Shown piece by piece: positions 26,241-35,010 of a DNA stretch of 64,000 bases. Location of the stretch: NCBI RefSeq assembly GCF_013385985.1, contig NZ_JACAOY010000007.1, positions 62,001-126,000 on the forward strand, written 5' to 3'. The notes under the pieces are model-generated. The model searched no databases. It worked only from the letters and a program-made list of their open reading frames with translations, and was not told where the DNA came from. The position numbers and the translations under genes were made by a program. This DNA comes from Pseudomonas sp. B6002 (GTDB taxonomy: Bacteria; Pseudomonadota; Gammaproteobacteria; Pseudomonadales; Pseudomonadaceae). How positions within the stretch are numbered: position 1 is the first letter of the stretch; the number at the start of each line of letters is the position of its first letter.

Positions 26241-26302
26241 ACTGATAGTAGCCCTAAGTCCTACGCAATGCTTGAACGAAACCACAACGAACTGTTACCA
26301 GA

Positions 26303-26316
26303 TTGATGTGAATCCT
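26303..26316. promoter_or_regulatory. Candidate Anr/Dnr (FNR-type) box upstream of the PA1414-like gene
   Basis: TTGAT-GTGA-ATCCT matches the FNR-type consensus TTGAT-N4-ATCAA at eight of ten positions. It lies about 119 nt upstream of the small gene. That is further than expected from the TACTAT-like minus-10, so its use is uncertain. Confidence 0.3.
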
Positions 26317-26326
26317 GACGGATCGC

Positions 26327-27220
26327 TCAAGCAATCGCACGGGTGTCTTGCAGGAATTCGGCCTTGCCTTCTTGCTGCAGGTCGATCCATGCGTTGAGGT
26401 TAGCGCCGAGCATACCCTTTCGCCACATCAACCAAGTGGTCGCCATGGCATATGGCCCTGTCAGGGGATGAACGGACACGCTGTCCTTGCCCGGCAGGCT
26501 GTCGAGCATCGACTCGGACATCAACGCCACCCCGGAACCGGCAATTACACAGGCGAGCATGCCCTGGTAGGACTCGATCTCGATCGCCCGCCCCATCGCC
26601 ACGTGCTCATGGGAAAACCAGGTCTCCAGCCGCGTGCGGTAAGCGCAACTGCGGCGGAACGTGAACACCGAACGCCCGGCGACATCCTGCGGGCCGCGCA
26701 CCGGTGGGTGATCAGCCTCGCAAATCAGCACCAGCCGCTCTTCGCATAACGGCACGCCGTCCAGGGAAGCAATGGTGATCGGGCCATCCACAAAGGCCGC
26801 GTCGAGACGACCGGTGATCAGGCCTTCGAGCAATTCGCCGCTGGGGGCCGATTGCACCTGCAAGTTCACCATCGGGTAAGCCTTGTGATAACGCGCCAGC
26901 AACTTCGGCAAATGGACGGCCGCCGTGCTGTACATGCTGCCCAGCACAAATTCACCGGCCGGCTGCCCGCCTTGAACCGCGCCATGGGCTTCGTCGTGCA
27001 GGGCCAACAGGCGCGTGCTGTAGTCCAGCAGCACTTTACCGGCAGGAGAAAGCTGTAGCCGCTGGCGTTCACGTACGAACAGTTCAACGCCGAGCTGCTC
27101 TTCCATTTGCTTGAGGCGTGTCGACAGGTTCGAAGGCACGCGATGCAGGCGATCGGCCGCGCGGGTAATGGAGCCCTCTTCCGCCACGGCCTGGAAAATG
27201 CGCAATTGACTGAACTCCAT
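26327..27220 (-). CDS. LysR-family regulator (PtrR/PA1413-like)
   Basis: ATG 27220 has GGAG-AAAGG upstream; an earlier TTG at 27232 is not needed. The 297-residue protein has the winged-helix N-terminus MEFSQLRIFQAVAEEGSITR and AADRLHRVPSNLSTRLKQME. An effector domain follows with GEFVLGSMYSTAAVHLPKLL and DAAFVDGPITIASLDGVPL. It is divergent from an MFS exporter gene with about 100 nt between starts, the classic LysR regulator/target layout, so the MFS gene is its likely target. From memory it corresponds in position to PA1413. Confidence 0.8.
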   Translation of the reverse strand: MEFSQLRIFQAVAEEGSITRAADRLHRVPSNLSTRLKQMEEQLGVELFVRERQRLQLSPAGKVLLDYSTRLLALHDEAHGAVQGGQPAGEFVLGSMYSTAAVHLPKLLARYHKAYPMVNLQVQSAPSGELLEGLITGRLDAAFVDGPITIASLDGVPLCEERLVLICEADHPPVRGPQDVAGRSVFTFRRSCAYRTRLETWFSHEHVAMGRAIEIESYQGMLACVIAGSGVALMSESMLDSLPGKDSVSVHPLTGPYAMATTWLMWRKGMLGANLNAWIDLQQEGKAEFLQDTRAIA

Positions 27221-27323
27221 ACCTTTCTCCAAAACTGAACAAGTTACTCACTATTATTCATTTTTACAGAAAGTCAATCGGCTTTAGCCTGAAGGTCATT
27301 CGCTTACCAGCAGGAACTTGACC

Positions 27324-28523
27324 ATGTCACCCCGGATTCGCTTACTCGCCAGCTTTATCGCCCTGATGATGGCCATGGGCATTGGCCGCTTCGCCCTCAC
27401 CCCGCAAATGCCCCATCTGCTCAGCGAGGGGCAGATTGACCTGACCGGCGCGGGTCTGATTGCTGCCGCCAATTACTTGGGCTACTTCGTCGGCGCGGTG
27501 GATTCGATCTTCGCCCGCAGCCATCACCACGTGCGCGGCCGTATGTACGGTGGGCTGTGGCTGTGCGTGCTGCTGACCCTGGCTTCGTACTGGGCCCACG
27601 GATTCTGGCCACATTTATTGCTGCGCTTTGGTACCGGCGTCGCCAGTGCCTGGGCGTTGGTGATGATCACCAGTTTGAGTCAGCCGCTGGCGATGAGCAT
27701 CGGCCGCCCGCGCCTCGGCGCCCTGATATTTGCAGGGCCGGGGCTGGGGATTTTGTTGACCGGGCTGTTGGCCTTGGGCTCCAACCTGATGGGGCAAAGC
27801 TCAGCGACACTGTGGTTGGTGTATAGCGTGGTAGCACTGGTGATGCTGCTGGCGGTCCTGCCGTTCCTGCCGCAGCCAAGCGCGGCGGCCACTCACGCGA
27901 CCCACGTGGGCAACAATGAAAGCATCGCGCACCTGTGCTGGATCTACTTCCTGTACGGCCTGGGTTACATCATCCCGGCCACCTTCCTGTCGCAGATGGC
28001 CAGTGCGCAATTTAAGGGCGCCTGGCAAGCCGACCTGTTCTGGCCGTGCTTTGGCCTGGGGGCAGCGCTGGGCGTGGTGGTGGCGAGCCTGCGCCGCAAG
28101 GACCCGCAGACCACGCGCCGTTGGCTGATGACCACACTGTGGCTGCAAGCGGCCGGAGTATTCGCCTGCCTGTTGGGCAACGGCTGGGGCTTGGCGCTGG
28201 GCGTATTGCTGTGCGGCGCGCCGTTCCTGGCGTGCATGCAACTGGTGATGGCGCGCTTGCGTGATGTGGCGCCTCACGGCTACCAGCGCAGCACCGGCCT
28301 GCTCACCGCCAGCTTTGCCATCGGCCAATTGAGCGGGCCGCTGCTGGCCTCGGTGAGCAGCCACTTGAGCGGTGGGCTGCAGCCAGCGTTGATAGTGGCC
28401 GGCTGCGGGTTGGTGTTGGCGGGTGCGGTGCTGGTCAACCGGCAACCAGCGGCGCGGGCAGACGCACTTGCTCTCGCCGAGCAAGCACCAGGAAAAACAG
28501 CCCTCCCAGGAAACACCCGGTAA
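27324..28523 (+). CDS. MFS transporter, YbfB/YjiJ family
   Basis: The ATG at 27324 with AGGA upstream is preferred to a TTG at 27318, giving 399 residues. About twelve membrane segments are visible. The N-terminus SFIALMMAMGIGRFALTPQM and GLIAAANYLGYFVGA is characteristic of the YbfB/YjiJ subfamily. The substrate is unknown. Expression is probably controlled by the divergent LysR gene. The 3' end runs 89 nt into the converging NCS1 gene, so the C-terminal tail (RADALALAEQAPGKTA...) is encoded opposite the end of that gene. Confidence 0.83.
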   Translation: MSPRIRLLASFIALMMAMGIGRFALTPQMPHLLSEGQIDLTGAGLIAAANYLGYFVGAVDSIFARSHHHVRGRMYGGLWLCVLLTLASYWAHGFWPHLLLRFGTGVASAWALVMITSLSQPLAMSIGRPRLGALIFAGPGLGILLTGLLALGSNLMGQSSATLWLVYSVVALVMLLAVLPFLPQPSAAATHATHVGNNESIAHLCWIYFLYGLGYIIPATFLSQMASAQFKGAWQADLFWPCFGLGAALGVVVASLRRKDPQTTRRWLMTTLWLQAAGVFACLLGNGWGLALGVLLCGAPFLACMQLVMARLRDVAPHGYQRSTGLLTASFAIGQLSGPLLASVSSHLSGGLQPALIVAGCGLVLAGAVLVNRQPAARADALALAEQAPGKTALPGNTR

Positions 28524-29877
28524 ACCAGGCAAAGTTGGCCATGCCCTGCAACGCCGGTGTGAAGGTAATGGCGACGCCCACCAGCGTCGCCGGCACCAGC
28601 GCCTTGACCGCCGTCCAGTTCACGCCGCCGTCGAAGTAGTAACGCCCACTTGGGCTGTCATCGAACAAGGCGTCCACGTCGATCTTCTGCTTTTTGATCA
28701 GGTAGAAGTCCACCAGCAGGATCCCGAACAGCGGCCCGATGAAGGCGGCGAGGATATCCAGGGTGTAGTGGATCATCAGCGGGTTGTTGAACAGGTTCCA
28801 TGGGGTGATGAAGATGGAGGCCACGGCAGCGATCATCCCGCCGGCGCGCCAGCTGATCTTGCTCGGCGCGACATTGGCGAAGTCAAAGGCGGGCGAGACG
28901 AAGTTGGCCACGATATTGATGCCGATGGTGGCGGTGACGAAGGCAAAGGCGCCAAGCAATACGGCCATGCTGTTGTCGATGCGCGACACCGTGGCGATCG
29001 GGTCGTGGAGCATTTCGCCGAACACCGGCAAGGTGCCCGAGACGATCACCACGGTGACCAGCGAGAACGCCAGGAAATTCACCGGCAGCCCCCAGAAGTT
29101 GCCGCGTCGCACGTCCTGCATACTGCGGCAGTACCGGCTGAAATCACCGAAATTCAGCGTCGGGCCAGAGAAGTACGACACCACCAACGCAGTCGCCACG
29201 ATCACTTGGCCGAACGCTTGCCAACCCGACAAGGATTTTTCCGCCAGGGTGAAGCTGATGTTGGCCCAACCCGCCTTCCACACGATCCAGCCCGCCAAGG
29301 CAAACATGACCGCGTAGACCACCGGACCCGCCCAATCGATAAAACGGCGGATGGACTCCATGCCCGCCCAGAACACCGCAGCCTGCAATACCCACAGGCT
29401 GAGGAAACCAAACCAGCCCAGGTAGGAAAGGCCAGCGAAATGCGGCTCGGCATACACCGCCATCTGTGGGAAAAACCGCAGCACCACAATGATCAAGGCA
29501 CTCGACGCCAGATACGTCTGAATCCCATACCAGGCCACGGCGATCAAGCCGCGAATCACCGCAGGAATATTCGCCCCGAACACCCCAAAGGCCAGTCGGC
29601 AAATCACCGGGTAGGGCACCGCGGCCTGCTGGCTCGGCTTGGCCACGAGGTTGGCGATCAATTGCACGATGCAGATGCCGGCGAGCAACGCGATCAGTAC
29701 CTGCCAACTGGCCAGCCCAAGGGCAAACAGGCTGGCGGCGAATACATAGCCCCCGACGCTGTGCACGTCGCTCATCCAGAAGGCGAAGATGTTGTACCAG
29801 GTCCATTTCTGCGGCAGTGGCCCCAGGTCCTTGTTGTACAGGCGCGGGCTGTAGCCTTTGGGCAATTGTTCGGTCAT
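28435..29877 (-). CDS. NCS1-family nucleobase/hydantoin-type permease
   Basis: ATG 29877 (MTEQLPKGYSPRLYNKDLGP) is the conserved start; the frame is open for another 44 codons without support. The 480-residue protein has the NCS1 hallmarks WTWYNIFAFWMSDVHSVGGY, PYPVICRLAFGVFGANIPAV and RGLIAVAWYGIQTYLAS. SYFSGPTLNFGDFSRYC also fits. It has about twelve membrane helices and imports a nucleobase or related ring compound (uracil, allantoin or hydantoin types are known). No catabolic genes sit beside it, so the substrate cannot be narrowed. Confidence 0.85.
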   Translation of the reverse strand: MTEQLPKGYSPRLYNKDLGPLPQKWTWYNIFAFWMSDVHSVGGYVFAASLFALGLASWQVLIALLAGICIVQLIANLVAKPSQQAAVPYPVICRLAFGVFGANIPAVIRGLIAVAWYGIQTYLASSALIIVVLRFFPQMAVYAEPHFAGLSYLGWFGFLSLWVLQAAVFWAGMESIRRFIDWAGPVVYAVMFALAGWIVWKAGWANISFTLAEKSLSGWQAFGQVIVATALVVSYFSGPTLNFGDFSRYCRSMQDVRRGNFWGLPVNFLAFSLVTVVIVSGTLPVFGEMLHDPIATVSRIDNSMAVLLGAFAFVTATIGINIVANFVSPAFDFANVAPSKISWRAGGMIAAVASIFITPWNLFNNPLMIHYTLDILAAFIGPLFGILLVDFYLIKKQKIDVDALFDDSPSGRYYFDGGVNWTAVKALVPATLVGVAITFTPALQGMANFAWFTGCFLGGLFFLVLARREQVRLPAPLVAG

Positions 29878-30076
29878 CGCTGGGCTCCTCGAAATACCGG
29901 CCTGCCCCGCCGTAGCAGTGTGCATACGGGAGGCGGCAGAGTTTGTATACGAGGCATTCAGCAGATTGCGTGCCAATAGCACACAATCCCCAATGGCACG
30001 GCGTTTCAAAGCAGGCTATAGCGCTTTAAATATGGGAGATATGCTCAGCAACGGTGCATACAAATCCTGTACACAA

Positions 30077-30475
30077 TCAACCTTGCACTCGTTGTGCACA
30101 CAGATAGCCAACCGTGCAACAGACCGCGGTGAGGAACGTGCCCCATGCCATGTCCATGACGGCCAGCCCGCTGGACCAACCGTGCAGGGTGGCCCAGTTG
30201 CTCAGGTCGTAAGTGCCATAGGCGACCAAGCCCAGCAAGGCACCCAGGCGAGCCGCGCGTTGCCAGCTGGCGCTGGGCAACACCACGAACACCACGCAAC
30301 CGAGGGCATATAGGAGATAAAACAGAATGGCGGGCAAAAGCCGTGGCTGATCAAGCATCAGCGGCCCGAGCAGGGCTTTGTAGGTAGGCCCCATGAGGAC
30401 GCCCAGCCAGAGCCCGTCGAGCACCAGGAAGGCGAGCAGTGTGCCTAGGTAGGTGTAAATAACTTTCCTGGACAT
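30077..30475 (-). CDS. DUF2177 family membrane protein
   Basis: The 132-residue protein has four membrane helices and the family pattern LAFLVLDGLWLGVLMGPTYK near the start. YGTYDLSNWATLHGWSSGLA and VMDMAWGTFLTAVCCTVGYL follow. The D-x-x-W-L and TYDLSN..T motifs inside the membrane are typical. The function is unknown. It stands alone between the NCS1 permease and a REP element, with its own GAGGGTG-like ribosome site. Confidence 0.82.
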   Translation of the reverse strand: MSRKVIYTYLGTLLAFLVLDGLWLGVLMGPTYKALLGPLMLDQPRLLPAILFYLLYALGCVVFVVLPSASWQRAARLGALLGLVAYGTYDLSNWATLHGWSSGLAVMDMAWGTFLTAVCCTVGYLCAQRVQG

Positions 30476-30485
30476 GGCACACCCT

Positions 30486-30571
30486 CTGTAGGAGCCGGCT
30501 TGCCGGCGATGAGGCCTACGGCTTTGGCGGTGCTCTCGAGAACACCATCACCGGCAAGTCGGCTCCTACAG
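30486..30571. repeat. REP pair (TGTAGGAGCCGGC type)
   Basis: CTGTAGGAGCCGGCTTGCCGGCGATG and the inverse arm ending CGGCTCCTACAG enclose about 35 nt. Confidence 0.9.
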
Positions 30572-30586
30572 AAGAGCAAAGCGTGG

Positions 30587-31423
30587 TCAGCTTAGTTCAA
30601 TGCGATCGGCATGAATCACAATCTGGCCCTGCTTGTAGAGCGCACCAATGGCCTTCTTGAAGTTGCCCTTGCTCACGCCGAACAAGTTGCTGATCACGGC
30701 GGGGTCGCTCTTGTCGCTGACCGGCAGAGTGCCGTTGTTTTCGCGCAACTTGGCAAGGATCTTCGAGTTGAGGCTGGAGGCCGCTTCCTGGCCGACCGGT
30801 TGCAGGCTCAGGCTGATGTTGCCATCGGCGCGGATCTCTTTGATAAAGCCCTTCTCTTCCTTGCCTGGGCGCAGGAACTTGAACACTTCGTTCTTGTGGA
30901 TCAGGCCCCAGTGCTTGTTGTTGATGATCGCCTTGAAGCCCATGTCCGTGGCCTCGGCCACCAACAGGTCGACTTCCTGGCCCACCTGGTAGTTGGCCGG
31001 GGTCTTGTCCAGGTAGCGGTCCAGGCGCGCGGTGGCGGTGATGCGCTTGGTGTGCTTGTCGAGGTAGACGTGCACCACGCAGTATTCACCGGCGCTCAAC
31101 TGGCGCTTCTCTTCCGAGTACGGCAGCAACAGGTCCTTGGGCAGGCCCCAGTCGAGGAATACACCAATACTGTTGACTTCCACTACTTTCAAACTGGCAA
31201 ATTCGCCCACTTGAACTTTGGGCTTTTCAGTCGTCGCGATAAGTTTGTCATCGCTGTCCAAATAAATGAAAACGTTAAGCCAGTCTTCATCTTCACTGGG
31301 AATATCTTTGGGGATATACCGATTAGGCAAGAGGATTTCACCGTCTTGCGCACCGTCCAGGTACAAACCAAAGTTAGTATGTTTAACCACTTGCAAGCTG
31401 TTGTAGCGACCGACTAAAGCCAT
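30587..31423 (-). CDS. cvfB: CvfB-like S1-domain RNA-binding protein
   Basis: The 278-residue protein matches the CvfB/YitL family. It has repeated S1-like barrels: VGRYNSLQVVKHTNFGLYLD, then FASLKVVEVNSIGVFLDWGL, then VDLLVAEATDMGFKAIINNK. A C-terminal winged helix follows (PAVISNLFGVSKGNFKKAIG and ALYKQGQIVIHADRIEL). In Staphylococcus the homologue binds RNA and affects virulence gene expression. The role in Pseudomonas is not defined as far as I know. The protein is cytoplasmic and its gene is monocistronic here. Confidence 0.85.
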   Translation of the reverse strand: MALVGRYNSLQVVKHTNFGLYLDGAQDGEILLPNRYIPKDIPSEDEDWLNVFIYLDSDDKLIATTEKPKVQVGEFASLKVVEVNSIGVFLDWGLPKDLLLPYSEEKRQLSAGEYCVVHVYLDKHTKRITATARLDRYLDKTPANYQVGQEVDLLVAEATDMGFKAIINNKHWGLIHKNEVFKFLRPGKEEKGFIKEIRADGNISLSLQPVGQEAASSLNSKILAKLRENNGTLPVSDKSDPAVISNLFGVSKGNFKKAIGALYKQGQIVIHADRIELS

Positions 31424-31746
31424 TTCCAGATACCCTCGTTACGTGGGCGGCATTCTACCCGAGTTGCGCCCGGTACGCGCGTGCGCCTGAAAAATCGCGG
31501 GCCGGCGTGGCGTTTTACTAGCACCGCCCCGCTCGTCCGATCATCTGGCCCAATTGCACGACGACAAAACCGCCGAATGCCCCCATGGTTTCGAGTTAAA
31601 ACAGTAAGTTAGGGGCTTATTTCAAAGATGAACTTGGGTTATTTCCAACGCCGCGCGTTATTCCCCGGGGATATTTACCAAGCAATTGTCAAGTCATTCC
31701 TGTACGATGCCTGGCCAAGTTAATTTTCTACAGGTTAGTGGCCGCC
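31424..31746. other. Divergent intergenic region, cvfB / 59-residue gene
   Basis: This stretch of about 320 bases becomes AT-richer from 31580 onward and must carry both promoters. I saw TTGTCA near 31687 and TACGAT near 31703, but their spacing is too short to be a pair. No further ORF with a ribosome site and no palindrome were found. Confidence 0.35.
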
Positions 31747-31926
31747 ATGCGCGTAAAAGCATCCAACAGCAAAGCAAAGCCAGCTCCCGCCGTTGAAACC
31801 AGCGAATCGATCAACAGCCAGATCGCTGCTTTCCTCAAGTCCGGCGGCGAAATCCAGCAAATTGCCAAGGGCGTGAGCGGCCAGACTTTCGGCCCGTCCA
31901 AGCAGATCAGCCTGGGCAAAAAGTAA
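31747..31926 (+). CDS. 59-residue protein with a SutA-like core motif
   Basis: The ATG at 31747 is preferred to an in-frame GTG at 31738. The product has a basic, disordered N-terminus (MRVKASNSKAKPAPAVE). A helix, SINSQIAAFLKSGGEIQQIA, follows, and then a Gly/Ser/Lys tail. The FLxxGGxxQxI pattern resembles the central part of SutA, the RNA-polymerase-binding protein of P. aeruginosa (I recall FLARGGKVQEI there). It lacks the long acidic N-terminus of SutA. It may be a distant relative or simply share a short motif. No operon partners. Confidence 0.6.
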   Translation: MRVKASNSKAKPAPAVETSESINSQIAAFLKSGGEIQQIAKGVSGQTFGPSKQISLGKK

Positions 31927-31952
31927 TACCTGCGCATTGCACCTGGTCCCTA

Positions 31953-31974
31953 AGCGCCTTGCCTTCAAGGCGCT
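31953..31974 (+). terminator. Hairpin after the 59-residue gene
   Basis: AGCGCCTTG-CCTT-CAAGGCGCT is a perfect 9-bp stem located 27 nt after the stop. It lacks a T run, so termination by this hairpin alone is doubtful. Confidence 0.45.
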
Positions 31975-32135
31975 AGGACTAGAGCCCGAAACACCCTCCT
32001 GCTTAATCCCCTGGATGCACTAATCGACGAACGGGCCTCAACGCTACGCATTCGCCGGTATGCTTGCACACGTCTAGCACGGGCATCTGCTCGATTTCCT
32101 CCGTTACTGCTCCTCGCTTTTTCATGGAGTGAAGC

Positions 32136-32858
32136 ATGTTCAAACCCTGCATTTTCCTGGTCACTGCCCTGGCAGCCAGCCCCCTCGCCGAAGCGCAGAT
32201 TTTCCAGCGTGAACTGGGTGACTTCGACCTGAAATTGGGTACCACCCCAAGCCGTAGCATGGCCCAAGGCCTGGTCAAACCCACTTCGCCGGGCAGCGAT
32301 TCATTCCATGGCGGGCTGGACCTGAGCCACGACAGCGGCCTGTACATCGGCCAGTTTTCGCCGAACATGGGGTTGTCTTCCACCAGCAACCTGGAAGTCG
32401 ACTCGTACATGGGCTTCAAACATCCCTTCGACCAGACCCTGGGCTATGAAGTCGGGTTGATTCACTACAGCTACCCCAAGCTCAGCCCCCTCGACAGCCA
32501 GGAGTTCTACGGCGGCCTCAACCTGCTGGGCAATCGTTTCGGCGCCTCATTCAGCAACGACCCGGATCGCCAGGACAGCACCCTGTTTGCCGACTTAGGC
32601 GGCACTCAGCCATTCGGCATCGGCGTCAGCATGAAGTACACCACCCATCAGTTGGGCACCCCGGTTTCGGTAGACGGCGGCTCCATTCGCAGCTTCAGCG
32701 ACTGGTCGGTGCAGTTCTCCCGGGAGTGGATGGGCGTAGACCTGAACCTGATCTACAGCGACTCCAGCCTCAGCGGCGGCGACTGCTCGGCCTACTCCGG
32801 ACACAATTCGCAATGCGATGGGCTGTTGACCCTGAAGGCCGCACGGTCGTTTTATTGA
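32136..32858 (+). CDS. TorF-family putative porin
   Basis: The 240-residue protein has a Sec signal peptide (MFKPCIFLVTALAASPLAEA). The body is a repeating amphipathic beta-strand pattern: GGLDLSHDSGLYIGQFSPNM, VDSYMGFKHPFDQTLGYEVG, YGGLNLLGNRFGASFSND. It ends LLTLKAARSFY with a terminal aromatic residue, as in outer-membrane barrels. The pattern matches the TorF/Gcw_chp family found in Proteobacteria. Cysteines in GGDCSAYSGHNSQCDG near the end may form a loop disulfide. The substrate is unknown. Confidence 0.75.
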   Translation: MFKPCIFLVTALAASPLAEAQIFQRELGDFDLKLGTTPSRSMAQGLVKPTSPGSDSFHGGLDLSHDSGLYIGQFSPNMGLSSTSNLEVDSYMGFKHPFDQTLGYEVGLIHYSYPKLSPLDSQEFYGGLNLLGNRFGASFSNDPDRQDSTLFADLGGTQPFGIGVSMKYTTHQLGTPVSVDGGSIRSFSDWSVQFSREWMGVDLNLIYSDSSLSGGDCSAYSGHNSQCDGLLTLKAARSFY

Positions 32859-32924
32859 GGATCTGAACTGTCGCGCCCGACGCGGGTTCACATGCATTAA
32901 CTTCCTCTGCGCAAGGACCCGCTC

Positions 32925-33818
32925 ATGCTGCGTCGGCTCAAACTACTGGTGATCTTGCTGACCCTGAGCCTGGCGCTCACCGCCTGCAGCCGCGTGGGCC
33001 TGGCTTACCGCAACCTCGATGTGATCATCCCCTGGACCCTCAGCGACTACCTGGACATGCATGCCGGGCAGAAGAGCTGGTTCAACGACAAACTCAAGGA
33101 ACACCTCGCCTGGCATTGCACCACGCAATTGCCGGGCTACCTGGACTGGCTCGACCGCCTGCAACAGATGGTCGATGACAACCAGGTCACTGATGCAGCC
33201 TTGCAGACCCGCACCGCCGAAGCCAAGCAAGCCATTGCCGACGTCGCCCGTGAAATTACCCCGTCGGCCATTGAGTTGTTGCAGGGGCTGGACGATCAGC
33301 AGGTCAAGGAAATGAACGAAGCGCTGGCCAAGGACCTACGCAAGCGCCAGGACGAATACCTCAAGCCTCCGCTGGCCAAACAGGTCCAGGAACGCGCCGA
33401 GCGCATGAATAAACGCCTGGACGCGTGGATGGGGCCGTTGAGCGACAGCCAGAAAAACCGTGTCACAGCCTGGTCCATCAGCCTGGGAGAACAAAACCAG
33501 CAATGGATCGGCAACCGCGCCCGCTGGCAGGCGCAATTCATCGACGCAGTGAAACAGCGTAAGAGCGCGGACTTCCCGCAGAAAATGCAGCAATTGCTGG
33601 TGGATCGTGAAAGCCTCTGGACGCCGGAATACAAAATCGCCTATGCACAAACCGAGGCGGCGGCGCGCAGCTTGATCGTGGACCTGATGGCCGAAAGCAC
33701 CGCACAACAGCGCGTGAAACTGACGCAGAAAATCGACGGTGTGCGCAGCGACTTCAAGGCACTCAAGTGTATGAGGCCCACGACTGATGGCGCAATTATC
33801 AACGCCGGGCCCAAATAA
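32925..33818 (+). CDS. DUF6279 family lipoprotein
   Basis: The 297-residue product begins with a lipoprotein signal whose lipobox, LALTAC, ends at about Cys21. The mature part is almost entirely alpha-helical. It carries the family stretches VIIPWTLSDYLDMHAGQKSW and WHCTTQLPGYLDWLDRLQQM, with later amphipathic helices. The family has no known function. It lies 66 nt after the TorF-type porin gene on the same strand, so the two may share a transcript. Confidence 0.78.
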   Translation: MLRRLKLLVILLTLSLALTACSRVGLAYRNLDVIIPWTLSDYLDMHAGQKSWFNDKLKEHLAWHCTTQLPGYLDWLDRLQQMVDDNQVTDAALQTRTAEAKQAIADVAREITPSAIELLQGLDDQQVKEMNEALAKDLRKRQDEYLKPPLAKQVQERAERMNKRLDAWMGPLSDSQKNRVTAWSISLGEQNQQWIGNRARWQAQFIDAVKQRKSADFPQKMQQLLVDRESLWTPEYKIAYAQTEAAARSLIVDLMAESTAQQRVKLTQKIDGVRSDFKALKCMRPTTDGAIINAGPK

Positions 33819-33918
33819 ACATTCTGTATAAAAATAAAGCAAACTGAATCACGTTTAATCATGTTTATGCGAAAGGTGCGAAGTACATTTCCTCGAAAAA
33901 CAACAAGAGGAATGCTTC

Positions 33919-34950
33919 ATGCCCCCCCGCCCCCTGCTGATCATCACCACCGCGCTCCTAAGCCTTCAGGCAGCGGCCACGCCCGTCCTCCTCAAGGACA
34001 TCAGTTCCTTTCACATCGGAGGTCAAACCGTCTCGCTCGAAGGGCTCCCGGTGTCACAAATATCAGCCATTGCAGGCACACAACGTACTTCGAACCCCAA
34101 CGGTGACTACCAGGTAGGCCAGATGTATGTTCAGTCTTATCAACTTGAAGAGCCGCGGGCGCGCTATCCCTTACTGATGTGGCACGGTGGGGGGCTGACA
34201 GGCGTTACTTGGGAAACCCGCCCGGATGGCCAACCCGGGTGGCAGAATTTCTTTATGCGCCGCGGCCATTCGACCTATGTGTCCGATGCCTATGAACGAG
34301 GTCGCGCCTCCTGGCCGCGCACCCCAGAGCTGATCGACACTGAACCTGAACATCGCACACTGAACCAGGCCTGGTCGATGTTTCGCTTTGGCCCTGACAA
34401 CGCCTATCCACAGCGGCGAACCTTCCCCGGCGCCCAATTCCCTGTCGATCATGCTGACCAGTTTGCCAAGCAATTTGTCGCTCGCTGGGCATCGCCCCAA
34501 GCCACTCAACGTGCCCAGGCCGCCTACGACCAATTGGTGGAGAAAGTCTGCCCGTGCGTAATCCTTGCCCATAGCCAGGGTAACGTCTTTGCTTTCAACG
34601 CGGCGTTGAAGTATCCCGATAAGATCAAGGCCATCGTTGCCTTGGAGCCCGCCGCCGGGCCGGACCCGTTGCGGGTTGATATCACCCCCGCAACAAAGGT
34701 TCCTCACTTGGTAATCTGGGGCGACTTCATCGATCAGTCCCCCTTATGGCAACGGTATCGAGCCCAATCCAACACCTTCCTCAACGCAGTACGGGACGCA
34801 GGCGGACAAGTGGACCTGATTGATCTGCCACAGCAGGGTATCCGGGGCAATTCCCATATGGCGATGATGGAAAAAAACGCGGACCAGGTTGCAGCCATGA
34901 TTCAACAATGGTTCGATTCGAACGGCCTCATGCTGCCAATAGCCCGCTGA
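33919..34950 (+). CDS. Secreted alpha/beta-hydrolase, esterase 713-like
   Basis: The 343-residue protein has a signal peptide (LLIITTALLSLQAAA). The oxyanion region MWHGGGLTGVTWETRPDG and the nucleophile elbow AHSQGN (Ser219) are visible. An acidic residue in LEPAAG (about Glu243) and a His in GNSHMAMMEKN (about 314) complete the triad. This Ser-Glu-His set and the GHSTYVSDAYERGRASWP stretch recall the Alcaligenes esterase 713 family. The substrate is unknown. The gene stands alone. Confidence 0.78.
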   Translation: MPPRPLLIITTALLSLQAAATPVLLKDISSFHIGGQTVSLEGLPVSQISAIAGTQRTSNPNGDYQVGQMYVQSYQLEEPRARYPLLMWHGGGLTGVTWETRPDGQPGWQNFFMRRGHSTYVSDAYERGRASWPRTPELIDTEPEHRTLNQAWSMFRFGPDNAYPQRRTFPGAQFPVDHADQFAKQFVARWASPQATQRAQAAYDQLVEKVCPCVILAHSQGNVFAFNAALKYPDKIKAIVALEPAAGPDPLRVDITPATKVPHLVIWGDFIDQSPLWQRYRAQSNTFLNAVRDAGGQVDLIDLPQQGIRGNSHMAMMEKNADQVAAMIQQWFDSNGLMLPIAR

Positions 34951-35010
34951 TGAACAACCCGCATTGGCGCTGTTTCCGGCGAGCGGCCATCGCCAATGCG
35001 GGCAGATACC

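Noticed and set aside
28423-29979. 518-codon open frame on the plus strand opposite the NCS1 permease
   Set aside because: Shadow frame, Gln/His/Arg-rich, no start signal; the minus-strand permease is unambiguous.
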